Assembly: GCA_001662425.1 (NCBI GenBank)
Contig: BDDC01000035.1
Location: 81,002 to 145,001 of the forward strand
DNA from: Chlamydomonas sphaeroides
Taxonomy: Eukaryota; Chlorophyta; Chlorophyceae; Chlamydomonadales; Chlamydomonadaceae
Direction of reading: 5' to 3'
Length of the DNA stretch: 64,000 bases
Shown here: one piece after another, positions 10,533-22,906 of the stretch
Layout: every line of letters starts with the position of its first letter
Numbering within the stretch: the stretch's first letter is position 1
Program-made: the position numbers and the translations under genes
Notes under the pieces: generated by a model
What the model was told of the DNA's origin: nothing
The model's database searches: none
The model's input: the letters and a program-made list of their open reading frames with translations, nothing else

Positions 10533-12306
10533 TCAAATGTTGAGGTGCTCCAGGTGCCCCAGGGACTGCTGCATGCACACGTGGCACGGATCCGACGAGT
10601 GATCGCCGTGGTGCTTGGGTCCGCCTTCCTTTCGCCACCACACCGCCTCCACATTGCCGGCGCCCTCCTTGATCCAGTGCAGCGGAGCGGCGATGCGGTG
10701 AAGGAGCCTGCGGGAATGCGGGACGCAGCGCGCGGAGGGTGGCGCACGCATATGAATGAAGCAGGCTCACACAGGCTCTGCAAGTTAGGCGGGCGGCAGC
10801 TTTGCGCGACCCCGGCCCGGCCCTGCCTGTAGTTGTCGACAGCATACTTGCAGCCATTGAACGAGCCGTAGTCGTCGACGTATATGAGGCCGCCAGGAAC
10901 CACCTTGGGATACACTGGCGAAAGGGGGGCAAGGGTCGTCCTGAGACTCACTCGGGGTGTTGCAGTAACAATACTACGGCTACTGGGGATGAGTGTATGT
11001 TAAGGAAAGCCAAGCGCCCGACCACGAACGAGGAGACAAGGGACAAGCCGCAGCACCAAGCAAGGCGCGGTTCGGCTGACTGGGGTTGGTTTGGGCTGCG
11101 GGGCTGACATGGACGTTTGGGTGAGGCTGACATGGACGGACTGGGTTTGGTTGGGCAACGAGGATTGCCAAACTCACGGTTCACGAGGCCGTCCCAGGTA
11201 GACACGTAAAGGTCGCCTGGGGGCGGCAACAGGTAGCAAGGCGCTGAGTCCCTGGAGATCCGCTCATAACCGTCGTTTGCAAGGCCAAGCGGAAGCCGCA
11301 TGACGGCATGGGAGCAACCGCTGGCGCAGGTGCGGGTACCTGGCCACGTCCTGCTGGCCCGCCGCATGCCGCTGCGGTCGAATCCATCTGCTCACCGTCC
11401 AGGCGGAGAAAAGCGATGTGCTTGATGTCAGACTTGGGCAGGCTCTCGTTGAACCAGCCAGGTGTGAACTTGACAAGGCCCGGGTCGTTGACACCCATAT
11501 CGGCAAAGTTCTTGTTGACGACTTCCAGGCCGGCGTTGAACTCGCCCTGATTACCCTTCAACAGGCTGCAGGCGGGGTGCGGAAAAATGGCACGCGGGAC
11601 TCAAGTAGCGAGCGGGCGGTGTACGGGCGGACGCAGCTGCGAACAGCTGCCATAGCAACTGACGTAGACCTTTGCCCCGGCCGTGCCTCGGAGTGAAGGA
11701 CAGGAGAAGCCCCGGCCCCCCTGTGGCCTTACCTGCCAACTGCGTCTTCAGCACTCGGTAGGGGCAGTCCCTGAAAGCTGTCAAACCCCCAGTACATGCG
11801 GCCACAGGGGTCCCACTCCTGCAGCCATTCGCATTTGTTGCGTATTGAAACGCGCAGGTTGGCGCATGCCGCCAATCGGCCACGGTGCATTATACAACCG
11901 TGCTGACCTTCAAAATCATAGCCATCAGGATACCGCTGCCGCCAGTGAACACGCCCGTTTCAGCGATGTCCCCGGGAACGGTAAGCATTGCAAGCCGAGT
12001 AAGGTGCGCCGTTCCGCGAATCCGTTGAGGAGTCACAATAGTAAGACCCTTCGAGCGGATCTTTTCGTCGAGCTGTGCAATGTAATCGTCGTTCAGTTCG
12101 CTGAAGGGCCGGTTGTTCTTGGGGCTGACTGTCAGCTGGCCAAAGCCAGCCGGGCATAGCCTGCATCGCGCGTTGCTTTCACAGACGGTAGCAATATCAC
12201 TGGCGGGAAGACCATCAAGGTTGGCTACGTAGGTGACGTTTAGGGAGGCATTCACTGTGCCGTGCAACAGCATGGCGCCAAACAAGAGTAGCAGCAGCTG
12301 CGGCAT
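10533..12306 (-). CDS. TylF/macrocin-type SAM-dependent sugar O-methyltransferase, secretory
   Basis: Predicted to methylate a hydroxyl of a sugar using S-adenosylmethionine. Six exons: 12306-11908, 11818-11733, 11565-11396, 11216-11178, 10914-10827, 10707-10533, giving 318 residues with closed phases. MPQLLLLLFGAMLLHGTVNA is a signal peptide. Family stations are VPGDIAETGVFTGGSGILMA (SAM-binding glycine motif), MYWGFDSFQGLP, FTPGWFNESLP, LRLDGDLYVSTWD (acidic metal/substrate motif), LYPKVVPGGLIYVDDYGS and a C-terminal VEAVWWRKEG. Intron 5 must begin GC (GCAGGG after CTACAG) to keep the last exon in frame. The family is best known from bacterial macrolide tailoring; a secreted algal form suggests wall- or glycoprotein-glycan methylation. 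N-glycosylation sequons occur near the N-terminus (NAS, NVT). Confidence 0.88.
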
Positions 12307-14049
12307 GTTAAAGATGTACGCTGTATGGGTTGAAGGGTTATGTATAGTGTAAAGGAGCAGTGCGGCGTTGGTGATGAGCTGGTGACACTGCAAATTGCAA
12401 TGCACAATCGAGGCTGCATCGCGGCCTCCGACAACAGCCGTTGTCTGGCCAGACCGACTTCCATGCGAACAGATGCTGTAGATGGATCATGTCCCATTCC
12501 TACCCTGCGGACCCCGCGTTGAGCGCTCGGCTCGGTTATGACTCCTCGTTGGAGCTTGAAACCCCCGCCGCAAAAAAGCAATGCCGTGCCTGCATGAACA
12601 ACTTATGCAGCAGGTGCACCATGTCCGACACCTGGGTTTGAGTGCGACCCTGGGTTTAACAGTTGCGCCCCGCGTCCAGACCCACTCGTCGACAGTGTCG
12701 GACTGTCGATCAAGTGTGCGTCAGGGGTGCAATAGGGATGTCAAGTGCACATCAGAGTGCACGTTCCTGTGTGCATCGCAACTTAATCGCAGCATAGCGA
12801 AGCCAACAGACGGTCGCGTTACAACCTCAGGCAATCAGAGCCTTCGCGACGTCCGTGCACGCGCGCCCTGCCAGTTCCTCCTTCTGCCGCCTCGCACTGG
12901 CATGAACTTTCAAAGCCTGCACGAAGTGGTGGACGCAGCCGCTGCACCGCCAGCCGAAGGTGCACGAGCCTGCGTGAGGCCGCGCGCGTGGCACGCGGAT
13001 ACCACAGGGTGCCACCAGGGTACCACTCGGGAGTTCGTGGGCGGGGTCCGTGTGTTCCTGCGCGACAGGCGCCCATGCCTCGTAGTATTCTACGTTGTAA
13101 CATCCGACACGTTTAAGAGCAGCTGTGGACCTCAGGTCGCTCGGCAGTCGCGACATGCTGGTGCATGTCGCCACAGATACACGGAGCATGCGCCATACAT
13201 AATTTTATGAAATTCCAAACCCATCCAAAGGTACCTCAAGCGCTGAGACGACCCCTGGGAGGCCCCAACAGCAAGTTGGTGACCGGCATGCGCGATTTCG
13301 CGGCCAGCTGGACCACGCAAAGGCCGGTTGACCACCCCGAGTGCATCCTACTGGTACATGTAGCCGCCGAGAAGGCTTTGGGGCAGCCCTTGCCGTTGGG
13401 GGAAGCTGGTCGCCGACACGCCCCCCTAGCAGCCCCTGAACCGCGTCCCACCTGTTCCCATGTTTAGTAAGCTGGCAATGCGCTCCTATGGGTGCCAAAG
13501 GTATTGTGGGAGCTAAATGAGGTAACTAGAACGCCAACCACCAGCAGGACCAACTTGTGGGGTGGGGCCAGGTGAGGATCTTGTGTGAGAGTTGGTCCTC
13601 AGCGAGAATTAAGCCCCCGAACGTGCTGCATGTGGGGACACAGGCCGCGTGCCGAGTGGTACATGCGCGGCGTTGGGAGGCCTCCTGCGTGACGTGGCCG
13701 CGCGTGGCCGCAGGGTAGCCGCGCTCATCAGCCTCCTTACAACTGAATTTAACAGCAACCGCTCCTTGTCGATGTCATCGCCAAAGGTGCCAGAAAGAGC
13801 CGGCGGGTGGGCGAAGATCGTCCCGTGCCATCAATTCAGATGGGGCGAGCGCTACGATCCACCCATCAGTCCGATCCACGCGGCCTGCCACAAGCCGAGC
13901 TAGCGCAGGCTGCATGGCGCCGGTCACACACGCATGCACAGGGATTAAAAGAGAAGGCACGCAAGTACGACAGGCTGGCGCGTTCATGCTTCATGGCCCA
14001 GCGCCCAGGGACGCGTTTGTCGAAAGGCTCCAATCAACCTCATGCACCC
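12307..14049. other. Intergenic between GT77-like gene 3' end and O-methyltransferase 5' end
   Basis: Open frames here (for example 12581-13210 plus) show no family features or splice logic. The left part should contain the promoter of the minus-strand methyltransferase gene. Nothing else recognised. Confidence 0.45.
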
Positions 14050-14054
14050 TTACA
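14050..14054 (-). terminator. Possible TGTAA poly(A) signal of GT77-like gene
   Basis: TTACA on the plus strand, about 675 nt beyond the stop. Position is plausible but not tested. Confidence 0.35.
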
Positions 14055-14727
14055 TACGTGGCCCCAGGGCGCTTGCGTATAGGGCTGGAGGCTCATCCCT
14101 GCGTCCGGCGTAAGTGATTCCTTTGCCGCGATGTTGCCGGGAGCGCAGCCCCACATCGTAAGGCGGCGCGAACCGGGTGCAGTGGCGGGCAATGGTTGCC
14201 GCCGCACCAGGACTCCTAGCATCACCTAGTTCTCCACAACAAGCCTGCAGCCTCAGATCTGGGCTGGCCGCGCCACATCATAGCGCGCAGAGCGGCCAGT
14301 CGCATCCCAACAGCATCAAGTCGCTAGCAAGAGTACAGGACTTCATCGATGCTCACTGAGCCTCCCGCAAAGCCACACCCAGCCGCAAACCGCATGAGCT
14401 CCTGGGCATGCCTGACAGCAGTGGGGGGGGCCACCCCCCATGGCTGCACCCGCGCCAGAGTGGCACAGCGCTCCGTCCCCGCTCCAGCCCACGATGTCCG
14501 GCCCCTAAGCCAGCGCTGCAGTGCCGCAGCGCAAAACCCGGCTAGGGCACACGGGCACTTCGCACGCTCCTATCCACCTGTGCCACCAGGGCGGCCCTCG
14601 CTCGCCTCGCGGCTCAGCCAGGGAGCCGGCGCCGGGGCGGTCCCACCAGGCTTGCCCGCGTCCGCGCACGCCGTCGCCCGCAACAAGCCAGAGGCCGCCA
14701 CGGGTACGCTGCAGTTGCGTACCTCCA

Positions 14728-17048
14728 TTAAGGGGTCACTGGCGGCGCCAGGCCGGCCCGCCTGTACATGTCCATGTACTTGGCCATGAGCCCGTCCAGC
14801 GCGCCGGCACTGCCGGAGCAAGAGAACAAGTAGCCGATCCATTTGGTCATCGCGTCCTGCGGGGTCGGGCAGTGTGGGGCGCGCATGACGTGGCTGCGGT
14901 CATGGCTACGGTTGCGACCGGCGCCAGGTTGTGGCGTTCACAGCAGGCCGCGCGAGCGGAACGGGGCACTCCGACAGGGGCCCTTGGCAGTGAAGAGCAA
15001 GCGTACTCCTCCATGGTGCTAGCGCAGTAGCGCTCGACGTGTGCCGCACCTTCGGGCAGTCGCCGCTGGCCTCGGCTGGCACGGGGACCTCGCCGTTGCA
15101 GCCGCACTTGGTGAAGCAGTCGTTGGGGAAGGCCGAGGGGTCCAGGTACTCCACTGACATGATGGCGGGCGTCAGCGACATGACGCACTCCTGCGCGACA
15201 TAGCAGCGCTACGTTGGGACTGTGGCGACAGACCACGAGGAAGGGGGGTGCCAATGGGGCCCCGCTAGGCCGTTCGGGGCTGCCGTCTCGCCCACGCCGC
15301 CGCCGGGCCGCCCCGGCGTGGAAGCACATCCACGGCGGGCGCATGGCTCCGGGCGATTTGCGGTGGCCCAGCGTTGTCTTTCTTACTGCCAGAACATATT
15401 GCATGACGTACAAACAGTACACGGAATGTTCAAATCTCGGCGGGCCCGGCGCACCTGCATGACGTTGCGGAAGGTGTGGTGGTCCAGCGGCTTGTCGTTC
15501 ACGTCGTGCGCCGTGTGGGTGCTCCAGTACAGCCAGTTGAAGAGGCACCTGAGGCGCACCACCGCCGCAGCATCGCAAGCTAATGCGCCCCGGCGCTCCT
15601 TGCGCATGACCCACATTCCTCAAGCCTACAGCGCCCAAGCCCAGCTACACGTGCCAGTGTGGCTAGCAGCCGACACGCCCATGCCGCTACCAAAGGACTT
15701 GCCCAGCCGCGCCCCATGACGTGTTCCTGGCCCAGCCACCGGCTCGACCCAGGGCAGGCAACCTGCCTGGCGCCCACTTGCAGGTGCAGACCTCAATGCC
15801 GCATAGCGCACGACTGGCTGCACCGCGCACACACCCGAAGGTGCGGGGCGTGTCGCCCGCGGGGCGGTATTCTACAACGACCCTGAAATTGAACACACCT
15901 GAAGGTGCTGGGCGCGCTCCGCATAAACACCATGTCCAGGCGGTGGTGGTCGTCCGGCAACGCGCCGTCGGGCCCCGGCTTGAGCGCGCGGCAGTTACTG
16001 GCGGGCGTGGCGGACACCACGATGGGCGCCTTGGTGTTGTCGTACAAGTAGCGCAGCGGGCTCTTGAAGAAGATGTGGTGCGTGTCAAAGTACAGCACAT
16101 CGTAACCTGATGAGGCCGGAGGGACGCACGCGGCACAGCAGGGGCAGAAGGGCGCTGACGTGCTTTGCTGCCGCTGCAGCAGAAACCGGTGGGCGGACGC
16201 AAGGGTTGGGTGCACGCTCGAGCGCGGGCGCGCTTGGCCATTGCAGGCCGCAGGCAGGGCCGAGGCGGACGCCGTGCGCGGGCGCACACGCAAGGGCGTG
16301 CTTCGCGCACGTCAGTATCAACGGGGACGCGTCAAGGTGCCGGATGGAGCGGGCGCTCCGGCGCTGGCATGCTGCCGCGGTCCGCACCTAGTGAGGTGAG
16401 GTCCACGAAGGACTTCATGCGGCTGAGGCCCACGGAGTAGGCGTGCGCCTTGGTCTTGCTGATGCTTAGGAGGTCATCCACCCCCGCGTTGTAGCCGTGC
16501 TCAAGCTCGTAACATTTCTGTGGGTGGCATACGCAGCGGCGGCGATGCAGCAACGGCTGTGTCCCCCGATCAGGAAAGTGGAACGCAGACGTGGGAGTCG
16601 TGTGCCACGCCCCGTCCTGGCCCGCCACGCCAACCCTGCCAGCTCCCTGCCCCCACCCCCGTACATGGTGGAACTTTTCATTGAGCTTGTTGCAAGCATC
16701 CTGAGCCTCCCTGCTTGTCGTGGCTACAATTGTATGCTCCGCCAGCGTCGTGATGTGTCCATATGTGTCAATTTGGTCGCTGGTCTTGAAGCCATGCAGG
16801 TTTTCCAGCAGCCGGGGGAGCACCGAGGCCATGCTGGCTGGCGTGGCGATTGTCAGCAGCAAAACGGGTCTGGACTCGCCAGACGCGTTGAAGTATAGCA
16901 AGGACGCGTCCGCAACATCGCGCAGCTGGCGGGGCGGATTTGTTAAGCCTCGGTCACCCCAATAAGATTGTTTTTGCCTATCCCAGTCGTCTGCTTGGGC
17001 TGGGCGCGCTGCCAATAGCGCAAGCGCGGACAGAACGAACACGAGCAT
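14728..17048 (-). CDS. GT77-like nucleotide-diphospho-sugar transferase, secretory
   Basis: Six exons: 17048-16665, 16517-16388, 16106-15899, 15548-15455, 15190-15050, 14856-14728, giving 361 residues with all phases closed. The ATG at 17048 gives a clean signal peptide (MLVFVLSALALLAARPAQA). The core SFVDLTSLGYDVLYFDTHHI then FFKSPLRYLYD is the Nucleotid_trans (GT77) signature, normally GYDVLFSDTDVVWL..DP. The donor-site DxD is replaced here by DTH. Downstream LDMVFMRSAPSTFRCLFNWL matches the usual NSGF/R-S-T segment, and DKPLDHHTFRNVM replaces the usual DQ..FN. GT77 enzymes transfer pentoses or galactose to wall polymers, for example hydroxyproline-arabinosides, which fits algal wall glycoproteins. 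Activity is uncertain because of the altered DxD. Confidence 0.82.
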
Positions 17049-18189
17049 CTTAACAGCAGCGTTGGCTAGGGTCTCTTCATTTACACGTAGCATGTCTCGA
17101 AGAAGATTGCCGACGCGGGACTGTCTGTGACCGGCATGCGGTACGAGTTCTCTGCTGGGCGGGTCGCAGGCCCCGGTAAGCAATCCCGTTCTTCACAGCG
17201 GCCCCGCCCTCGGTCACAGCCACACTGCACATGTTGACGCGAAACAGAAGCAGCGCCTAAGCGTTCCGGCCTGGTGTGCGTGCCTGGGCAGGGGACGGCA
17301 AGGGAGACTGGGGCAGCAGGGGCCAGCAGGGGAGCTCCCCTGGGGGACAGCGGCCGGTAGTCAAGGGAATGTGGCGTGTTGTGGCGTGCCCCTCGCTACA
17401 GTGCCCCCACTGCGGTTCGTCACAGCTGTGGCACTGCTGCAGCGTAGCAGTGAGTGTTCAAGTGCGCATTGCAGCCCTGGCTTCTCGTTCTTTTTGTCCT
17501 ACTACGTTAATAGCCGCAAACCGCATACCGCGACTGGCGCCCCCAGACTCAAGCCGCCAATGGCGAGGTGGACGTCCCCTAGGTCCAGGTCGCTCAGGCA
17601 AGTCCAGGTCTGCCGCCTACTGCGGCCCCGTCCCCCGTTTGCGTACTCTCGCGTCACGGCCTCTCGGGGCACTTGGCCGCCCAAACTTGTGGCGGTCTAC
17701 TCGCTCATTCTCGTTACTGCGTACTGGCGTCACGCCCCTCACGTCACGCTGGTCCTTTTGAATAGTTTTACCACATCGACATGGTGGCCCTTACCCGTTC
17801 AAAAGGGCGTCAAGCAAGGGCAGGAGCCACTATGTACAGGCCAGTCATAGCACGTTCACCGCACTCCGATGTGCCTCTGCCCAAGAGGCAAGGCACTGTC
17901 GCGAACTCGGCCAGCCGCCCGACACCCGATCAGATGCCGCAACACGCCAACAGCCCAGTCCAGTCGAGTCCAATCCACTTCGGTGCATCCTGTCCAGTCA
18001 AATACAGTAATGTCACTAATGTGGGTCGTCCAAAGAAGGTCGTCATCAAAGCGTTCCTTCCGCACATACGTCGGCCGCCTCGCTGCACCGATGCCACGCA
18101 TCCCCCTCGCCAGCGGCCCCGGCATAACCAGGGGTTAACCGCTCCGCCGGCCGCCCCCACACCCAAACCACCGCCAACGTGCCGCCACC
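17049..18189. other. Intergenic, MKP1 3' side to GT77-like 5' side
   Basis: No gene recognised. It must hold the MKP1 3' UTR and the GT77-like promoter. Confidence 0.45.
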
Positions 18190-21100
18190 TCAGCGGCGCG
18201 GGTCTGGCATGGCACCGCCCGGGCGGCCGCCCGGCCCCTGCATCCCTGGCGGCGCCAGCCCAAACACCTCCTCGTCCACGCTTTCGTGTAGCGACGACAC
18301 GTTGTGCGTGCGCGCCAGCTCGGGCCCAATGCCGTCCGAGCAGGCGGCGGTCCAAAAGCCCATGTTGGGCCGCTCCGAGTCGGCCCTGCGGAACACGGGA
18401 GCAGCCGGAACGGGCTCGGCCAGGGGCAGCAGCAGAATGGGGAAGCTACCGGCAGCGAGGCCCTAGCAGGCTACCGACGGGCCGGCAAGTCCCTGCCTGT
18501 GCAACCCTGGCTAACGCTGCAGCGCGCGCACGCCAGCCGGGCGCGGGACAGCCGCTATAGGACGCCCCAGCGCGCCCAGCGTGCACACCTGCGGTACTTC
18601 TTGTGGCGGCCCTCCTTGCTGGCGGGGCTGTCAGGCCGCCCCGAGGGCCCCCCAAACAGGCAGTCGGCCTGCGAGCCGCCGGCCGGGATGCCCACCATGC
18701 CCGTCGCCGTCATGGCCGCCGCCGCCGCCGTGTCGTAGGACGCCCGCATCGATGCGTCAAACGGCGAGCCGACTGGCCCGGCCGGCTGCACGGGGCGGGG
18801 GGGGATGGTATTGGCAAGAGGATGGGTTGCTTTCCACATGGCAAACCACAGCACGCAACTGCACGAACGCCACTGCGGGCAGGCGCGGCACTTGGCGTCG
18901 ACGACAGACGGAACCACAAGGCTTCGTGACGGCCCCCACAACATCCGGACCCATATCTCGGCATGCTATCCCCCGCTCGGCTGCGGCGTTTCGGCTTAGC
19001 CACACCGCAGCACCGCCCAACCACTACTCCGTGTCCTGCGCACCTTGCCCAGCGAGTGCTGGTAAAGTGCATAGTCGTCTGAGTACTCGTCCACGGGCTG
19101 CACGAAAAAAGGCAGCGAGCGGTGCGGGCCAAGCTAGTGTCAGCGCAGCTCGGCAGCACATGGTACGAGCAGTGAGCACCGGCGGCGTGTGCGTCACCAT
19201 GACGCCGCAGCACGCCCGCGACGCCGGTGCGCCCTGTCTGGAGAGCTCAACCGAGGCCCTGGCCCAAGCTTGCCGCCATGAACTCAAGGCGGCCGCTTTT
19301 CACACCTGTGGAACCCAGCGCGGCCCCTCGCCGGCTGCGCTGCTGCTCGCTCCTGCGTCCAGCGCCATGCCCGAGTTGAGTCCCCCGGAACCCGTCGCCA
19401 AGCCCAGAGGGTCCAGCGTGCCGGGCGCCGAGAGTGACAGCGCGTGGCCTATCGCTCGCGGCGTGCTGCCGAGGTCCATGGGCAGCGCCCCGGGCGTGTC
19501 GGGCAGGTCCACGTCCATGTCCCCGACCTGCCCATGGGTCCCGGGGGATATCGTTGTGAGGCCTGGGCCCAAGCCGAGCTCTGCCGCTTGAGGAGGACCC
19601 TGACCCGGCTATCGGCACAGCGGGCCCTGATTCCAGCATCATGCCGCGCTTGCCCCTCCGGCCCGTTGCCTGTGCCCTTGGCACTGGACGGCTAGCAGCA
19701 TCCAGCCTGGGCCCCCGGCTCGGCTGCCAGCGCACCTGGAGCTGCGCGGCCGAGGACGGCAGCGAGTCCCGGCTGGTCGGCCCCGCGGGCCCCGTCCCCA
19801 GGGACGCAGCCCCCGACAGCTCGATCTCGCCCGTGATGGACGACCGCTTAGCGTTGATGCGCGCGGCTTCCGCGTCCAGCGGCGCCGGGTCCAGCAGGGT
19901 CGCCAGAGATGCTGGCTCCTGGCCTGCAAGATACCGTACACATGTGGCAGGCGGTCGCTTCCAAGGATCAGATGCGGCACGGTGCCCGTGCTTCGGATAT
20001 ATCGGCTAGTCGGTCCGGGTCTGCTACAAGCCAGGCCCTTACCTTGCCGCACCTCCACGACCGGCCCCGCGCCCTCGAACTTGCGCAGCTGCGCCGCCGC
20101 CCGGTGCGCGGCCTCCACGTACACGTCGGGGCAGGACTCGCCGCGCCACACGTAGGTGGGCCCGCCGGGAGTCTGCCCGGGAGGGCCGCAAGCAGAGACG
20201 AGGCAAGTGAAGTATCTGAACCAAATAGAGTCATTGCACCGGCCAGGCATGCTGGGTTAGCCGCCGCAGGAGGCCTGCAGCCCCAGGAGTTTCATAATCT
20301 CGCCGAGCTGGTGATCCGTTGGGCAAGGCGACCTACCTGCAGCACGAACGAGCCGCGGGGGTCGAGGTCCCGGTAGGTGTTGTTGGGGTACTGCTTGGGC
20401 GGCGTAATCAGCTTGGGCACCTGGGCGCCAAGAAGTGGTACGGGATGCTCGTAACAGGGGGCTGGCAGCGGCGACGCGGTAGCAACATAGTCCAGTGGGT
20501 GTGAAGCTGACCTACTATGGCACTTGCTTGTAACAGCAACAACACAGTGTAGGGGCGGCCTGCACAACAATGGCGCTTTGTTGCATGCACACCCAGCTGA
20601 CGCACCAGGTACATGGGCGCGTGCACGCAGTGCGGCGCGATGCGGTAAACCCGCATGCGCGCCCTTGCTGATGCGGCCCGCTTCTGCCATTGCAGCAGCT
20701 GGCATGTGAAGCCGATGTTGGGGTTGGCCACGCCGCGGATGGCCTTGACCGCGGAAAATACCTGTGTGACGGCCGTGACACGCGCCGCTCAGCATCAGAG
20801 GCATGTGTGCGATTCACACCGCTACAGCGGGCTGCAGCGCTTGCTGCTTTGCATCAGGGTCCTGATGGTTTCTGCGTAGTACGCACCTCGTCGTACGGCT
20901 TGCCGCTGCGCCACATCATGTACGCTATGACAAGCGTTGCAGACCGGCTGACGCCCTGGCTGCAGTGCACCAGGATGCGCCCGCCACTCTTTAGCGCATT
21001 GTCGATGTAGTCCAATGAGTCGTAGAGGACGCAGGAGATATCCTCCGCGGGCGTGTCTGGTGAGCAAGGCAAGGTCCAGGCAACAGGCAACTTTAGGCAA

Positions 21101-21668
21101 CACCCGGCACGGGGCGCACGGACACACACACGGCCTCCCGTGCATCGTCCCCTCTCCATCGGCAAGCAAAGTTGCCCGGCCAGTCGTGCCGGCGCGGCCG
21201 CGCCCCAGCTGCCGTCACGTCGACATGACCAAGTCAGCCCACACCTTGCAAATACAGGGTCTTGTAGGTCAGCTCGCCCGCGAAGTACTCCTTGCAAATG
21301 AAGCCGACGCAGTTAAGGACGTGCGTAACGCCGGCCTGGCGAAGCGTTTCGCGGTTCTTAGCGACATAGTCGCCCGACAGGAACAGGCTCGGAGAGACCT
21401 CCGAGCAATGCTTCTCAAAGTACAGGTATTTTTGTCTCCGCAGCTGCGTCTCGCTAGGCGTGGTGTCCTCGGCTGGCAGCGAACGGAGGTCAAGCGTGCG
21501 GAGCGCTGGCCGCTGGAAAGACGACGGCGACGCTGCGGTGCTAGACGATGTGCCACTCGTTTCGTTCATGCGTCCACTGGTGCTCCAGCGAGCTGCAGCG
21601 CAATACTTCGACCTAAAGAGCGGAAAGTTGGGGTCGGCGTTCGGCGGGGCCTCGGCCACGCAGGCCAT
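18190..21668 (-). CDS. MKP1: MAP kinase phosphatase, MKP1 type (DSP plus gelsolin-like)
   Basis: Dual-specificity phosphatase predicted to dephosphorylate MAP kinases. Ten exons: 21668-21245, 21056-20887, 20761-20606, 20420-20337, 20172-20043, 19923-19736, 19599-19306, 19097-19044, 18785-18589, 18385-18190, giving 630 residues with exact phase closure. The DSP domain (about residues 85-235) has the general-acid Asp in DTPAED and the P-loop VHCSQGVSRSATLVIAYMMW (catalytic Cys about 173). It continues into ARMRVYRIAPHCVHAPMYL. A gelsolin-like stretch follows (DPRGSFVLQ ... TYVWRGESCPDVYVEAAHR ... VVEVRQGQEPASLATLL), the same order as plant MKP1. The last 250 residues are low-complexity Ser/Gly/Pro. 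An apparent start at 21683 is TTG; the first ATG is 21668. It sits back to back with the kinase gene at 25482. Confidence 0.93.
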
Positions 21669-22340
21669 AAGGACCAGTAGCAAGCTAAGGACCTGGCTGC
21701 GCAGCTAGCGGGCTCAGGTCTCGGGCAGATGTGCGCAGCCAGTCCTGGTAGGTGTGTCGCGTTTTGTCATATCGTGCGGTAACTTGTGACTTGTTAGTTG
21801 TGATGTATGCGCTTTGGTGAGCAGGGCGAGCTGAGCTGCTTGGTCAACGACGGCACGGTGTTTCGCGGGTCCTCGTTGGCTCGCCCCCGTAGGGGCGCGA
21901 GGCGTACCGGTCGGGACCTTGAACAAGGACGACGTAATAGAATGCAGCGGTACGCGTTAGGGATCGTATCCCAGACAGCCACTGAACATAGCCCATGCAG
22001 TACAACCTTGTGGGGAGTAGTGTCCCTTCATATCTGTCTTGCGGCGTGCGCATGGCGTGCAAGTCTGCCAAGGCTGCGGCACGACATGGAGTGAGTGTCG
22101 CGGGGCTATGGATGGGTGTCTGAGTGGCCGGGTGAATGGGTAACTATCACCAGCAGCGGGACTGAGCGGTAAAAACACCGGCAGCGTAACAGCATGCTCC
22201 TGCCAATCCCCCTCCTTCCCTGGGCGTCGGGCTCTCGGACACTGGGGGGGCCCCTGTTGGACACGGTTAGTGGGTCACGGTTTGCGGGCGACCGCGTCAC
22301 GGGGCAGCGGCGATGCGCGGCCTGCAAGGGAGCTGAGGTT
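21669..22340. other. MKP1 upstream region
   Basis: No gene recognised; presumed promoter and leader of the minus-strand MKP1 gene. Mobile-element debris begins at its right end. Confidence 0.45.
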
Positions 22341-22740
22341 TCATCCCTTCGGGGATGCGGCAGCTCCGGGTTGAACTCGGCGATGAGCCGCCAGGGCCAG
22401 CCGCCTCGCAAGGAGTTCGTTCGGCTGCTGCGTGAGCGGTCTGCGCGGCACGTGGTCATCATCAACGAGTGCCGCACCTCGCAGGTACAAAGGGTGTCGG
22501 GTGGGCGGTTGCAAGTTGTGAAAGGGAGCACGAGGTGCTTGCTCGAGGTCTCATGGAGTGTGCGCGGCCCCCTGCGGCCCCTGACCTACGCCCCAGGTCT
22601 GCAACAACTGCGGGTGCGGCCGGCTGCATGCGGAGATTTCCAACACGCCCAAACATCGTCGTCACACCGCCTCACTTCAGTACATCATTTCATCACGCCA
22701 CACTTCAATACAGCAATTCTCCAGATGTTTAAGATTGTAG
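22341..22740 (+). pseudogene. Fanzor/TnpB-like C-terminal zinc-ribbon remnant
   Basis: Two coding-like pieces joined by a GT-AG intron. The first, about 22341-22484, contains GCGSSGLNSAMSRQGQPP, then KEFVRLLRERSARHVVIINE and CRTSQ. The second, from 22597, starts VCNNCGCGRLHAEISNTPKH and hits a stop at 22738. The pattern G..-small residues-P..., v..iNEyRTSq, C..C(G) is that of the C-terminus of eukaryotic TnpB-like (Fanzor) RNA-guided nucleases and related transposon proteins. The RuvC segments upstream and the second zinc-ribbon half with the NRD.NAA motif are missing, so it is a truncated relic. A different transposase zinc ribbon is possible. Confidence 0.5.
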
Positions 22741-22906
22741 ACCTTTCGATTCCGACCACCACTAAGAATTTCCCCAATAAAACTTCAGCATTTCTTTTCG
22801 TCTCCACCCACTACGTAACAAGACCGTGACCTCAACGCCGCTCTGAACATGCTGCTGCTGCTGTGCCTCCAGCTGCTCGGGGCTGAGCGCCCGGCCTGCT
22901 TCCGCC

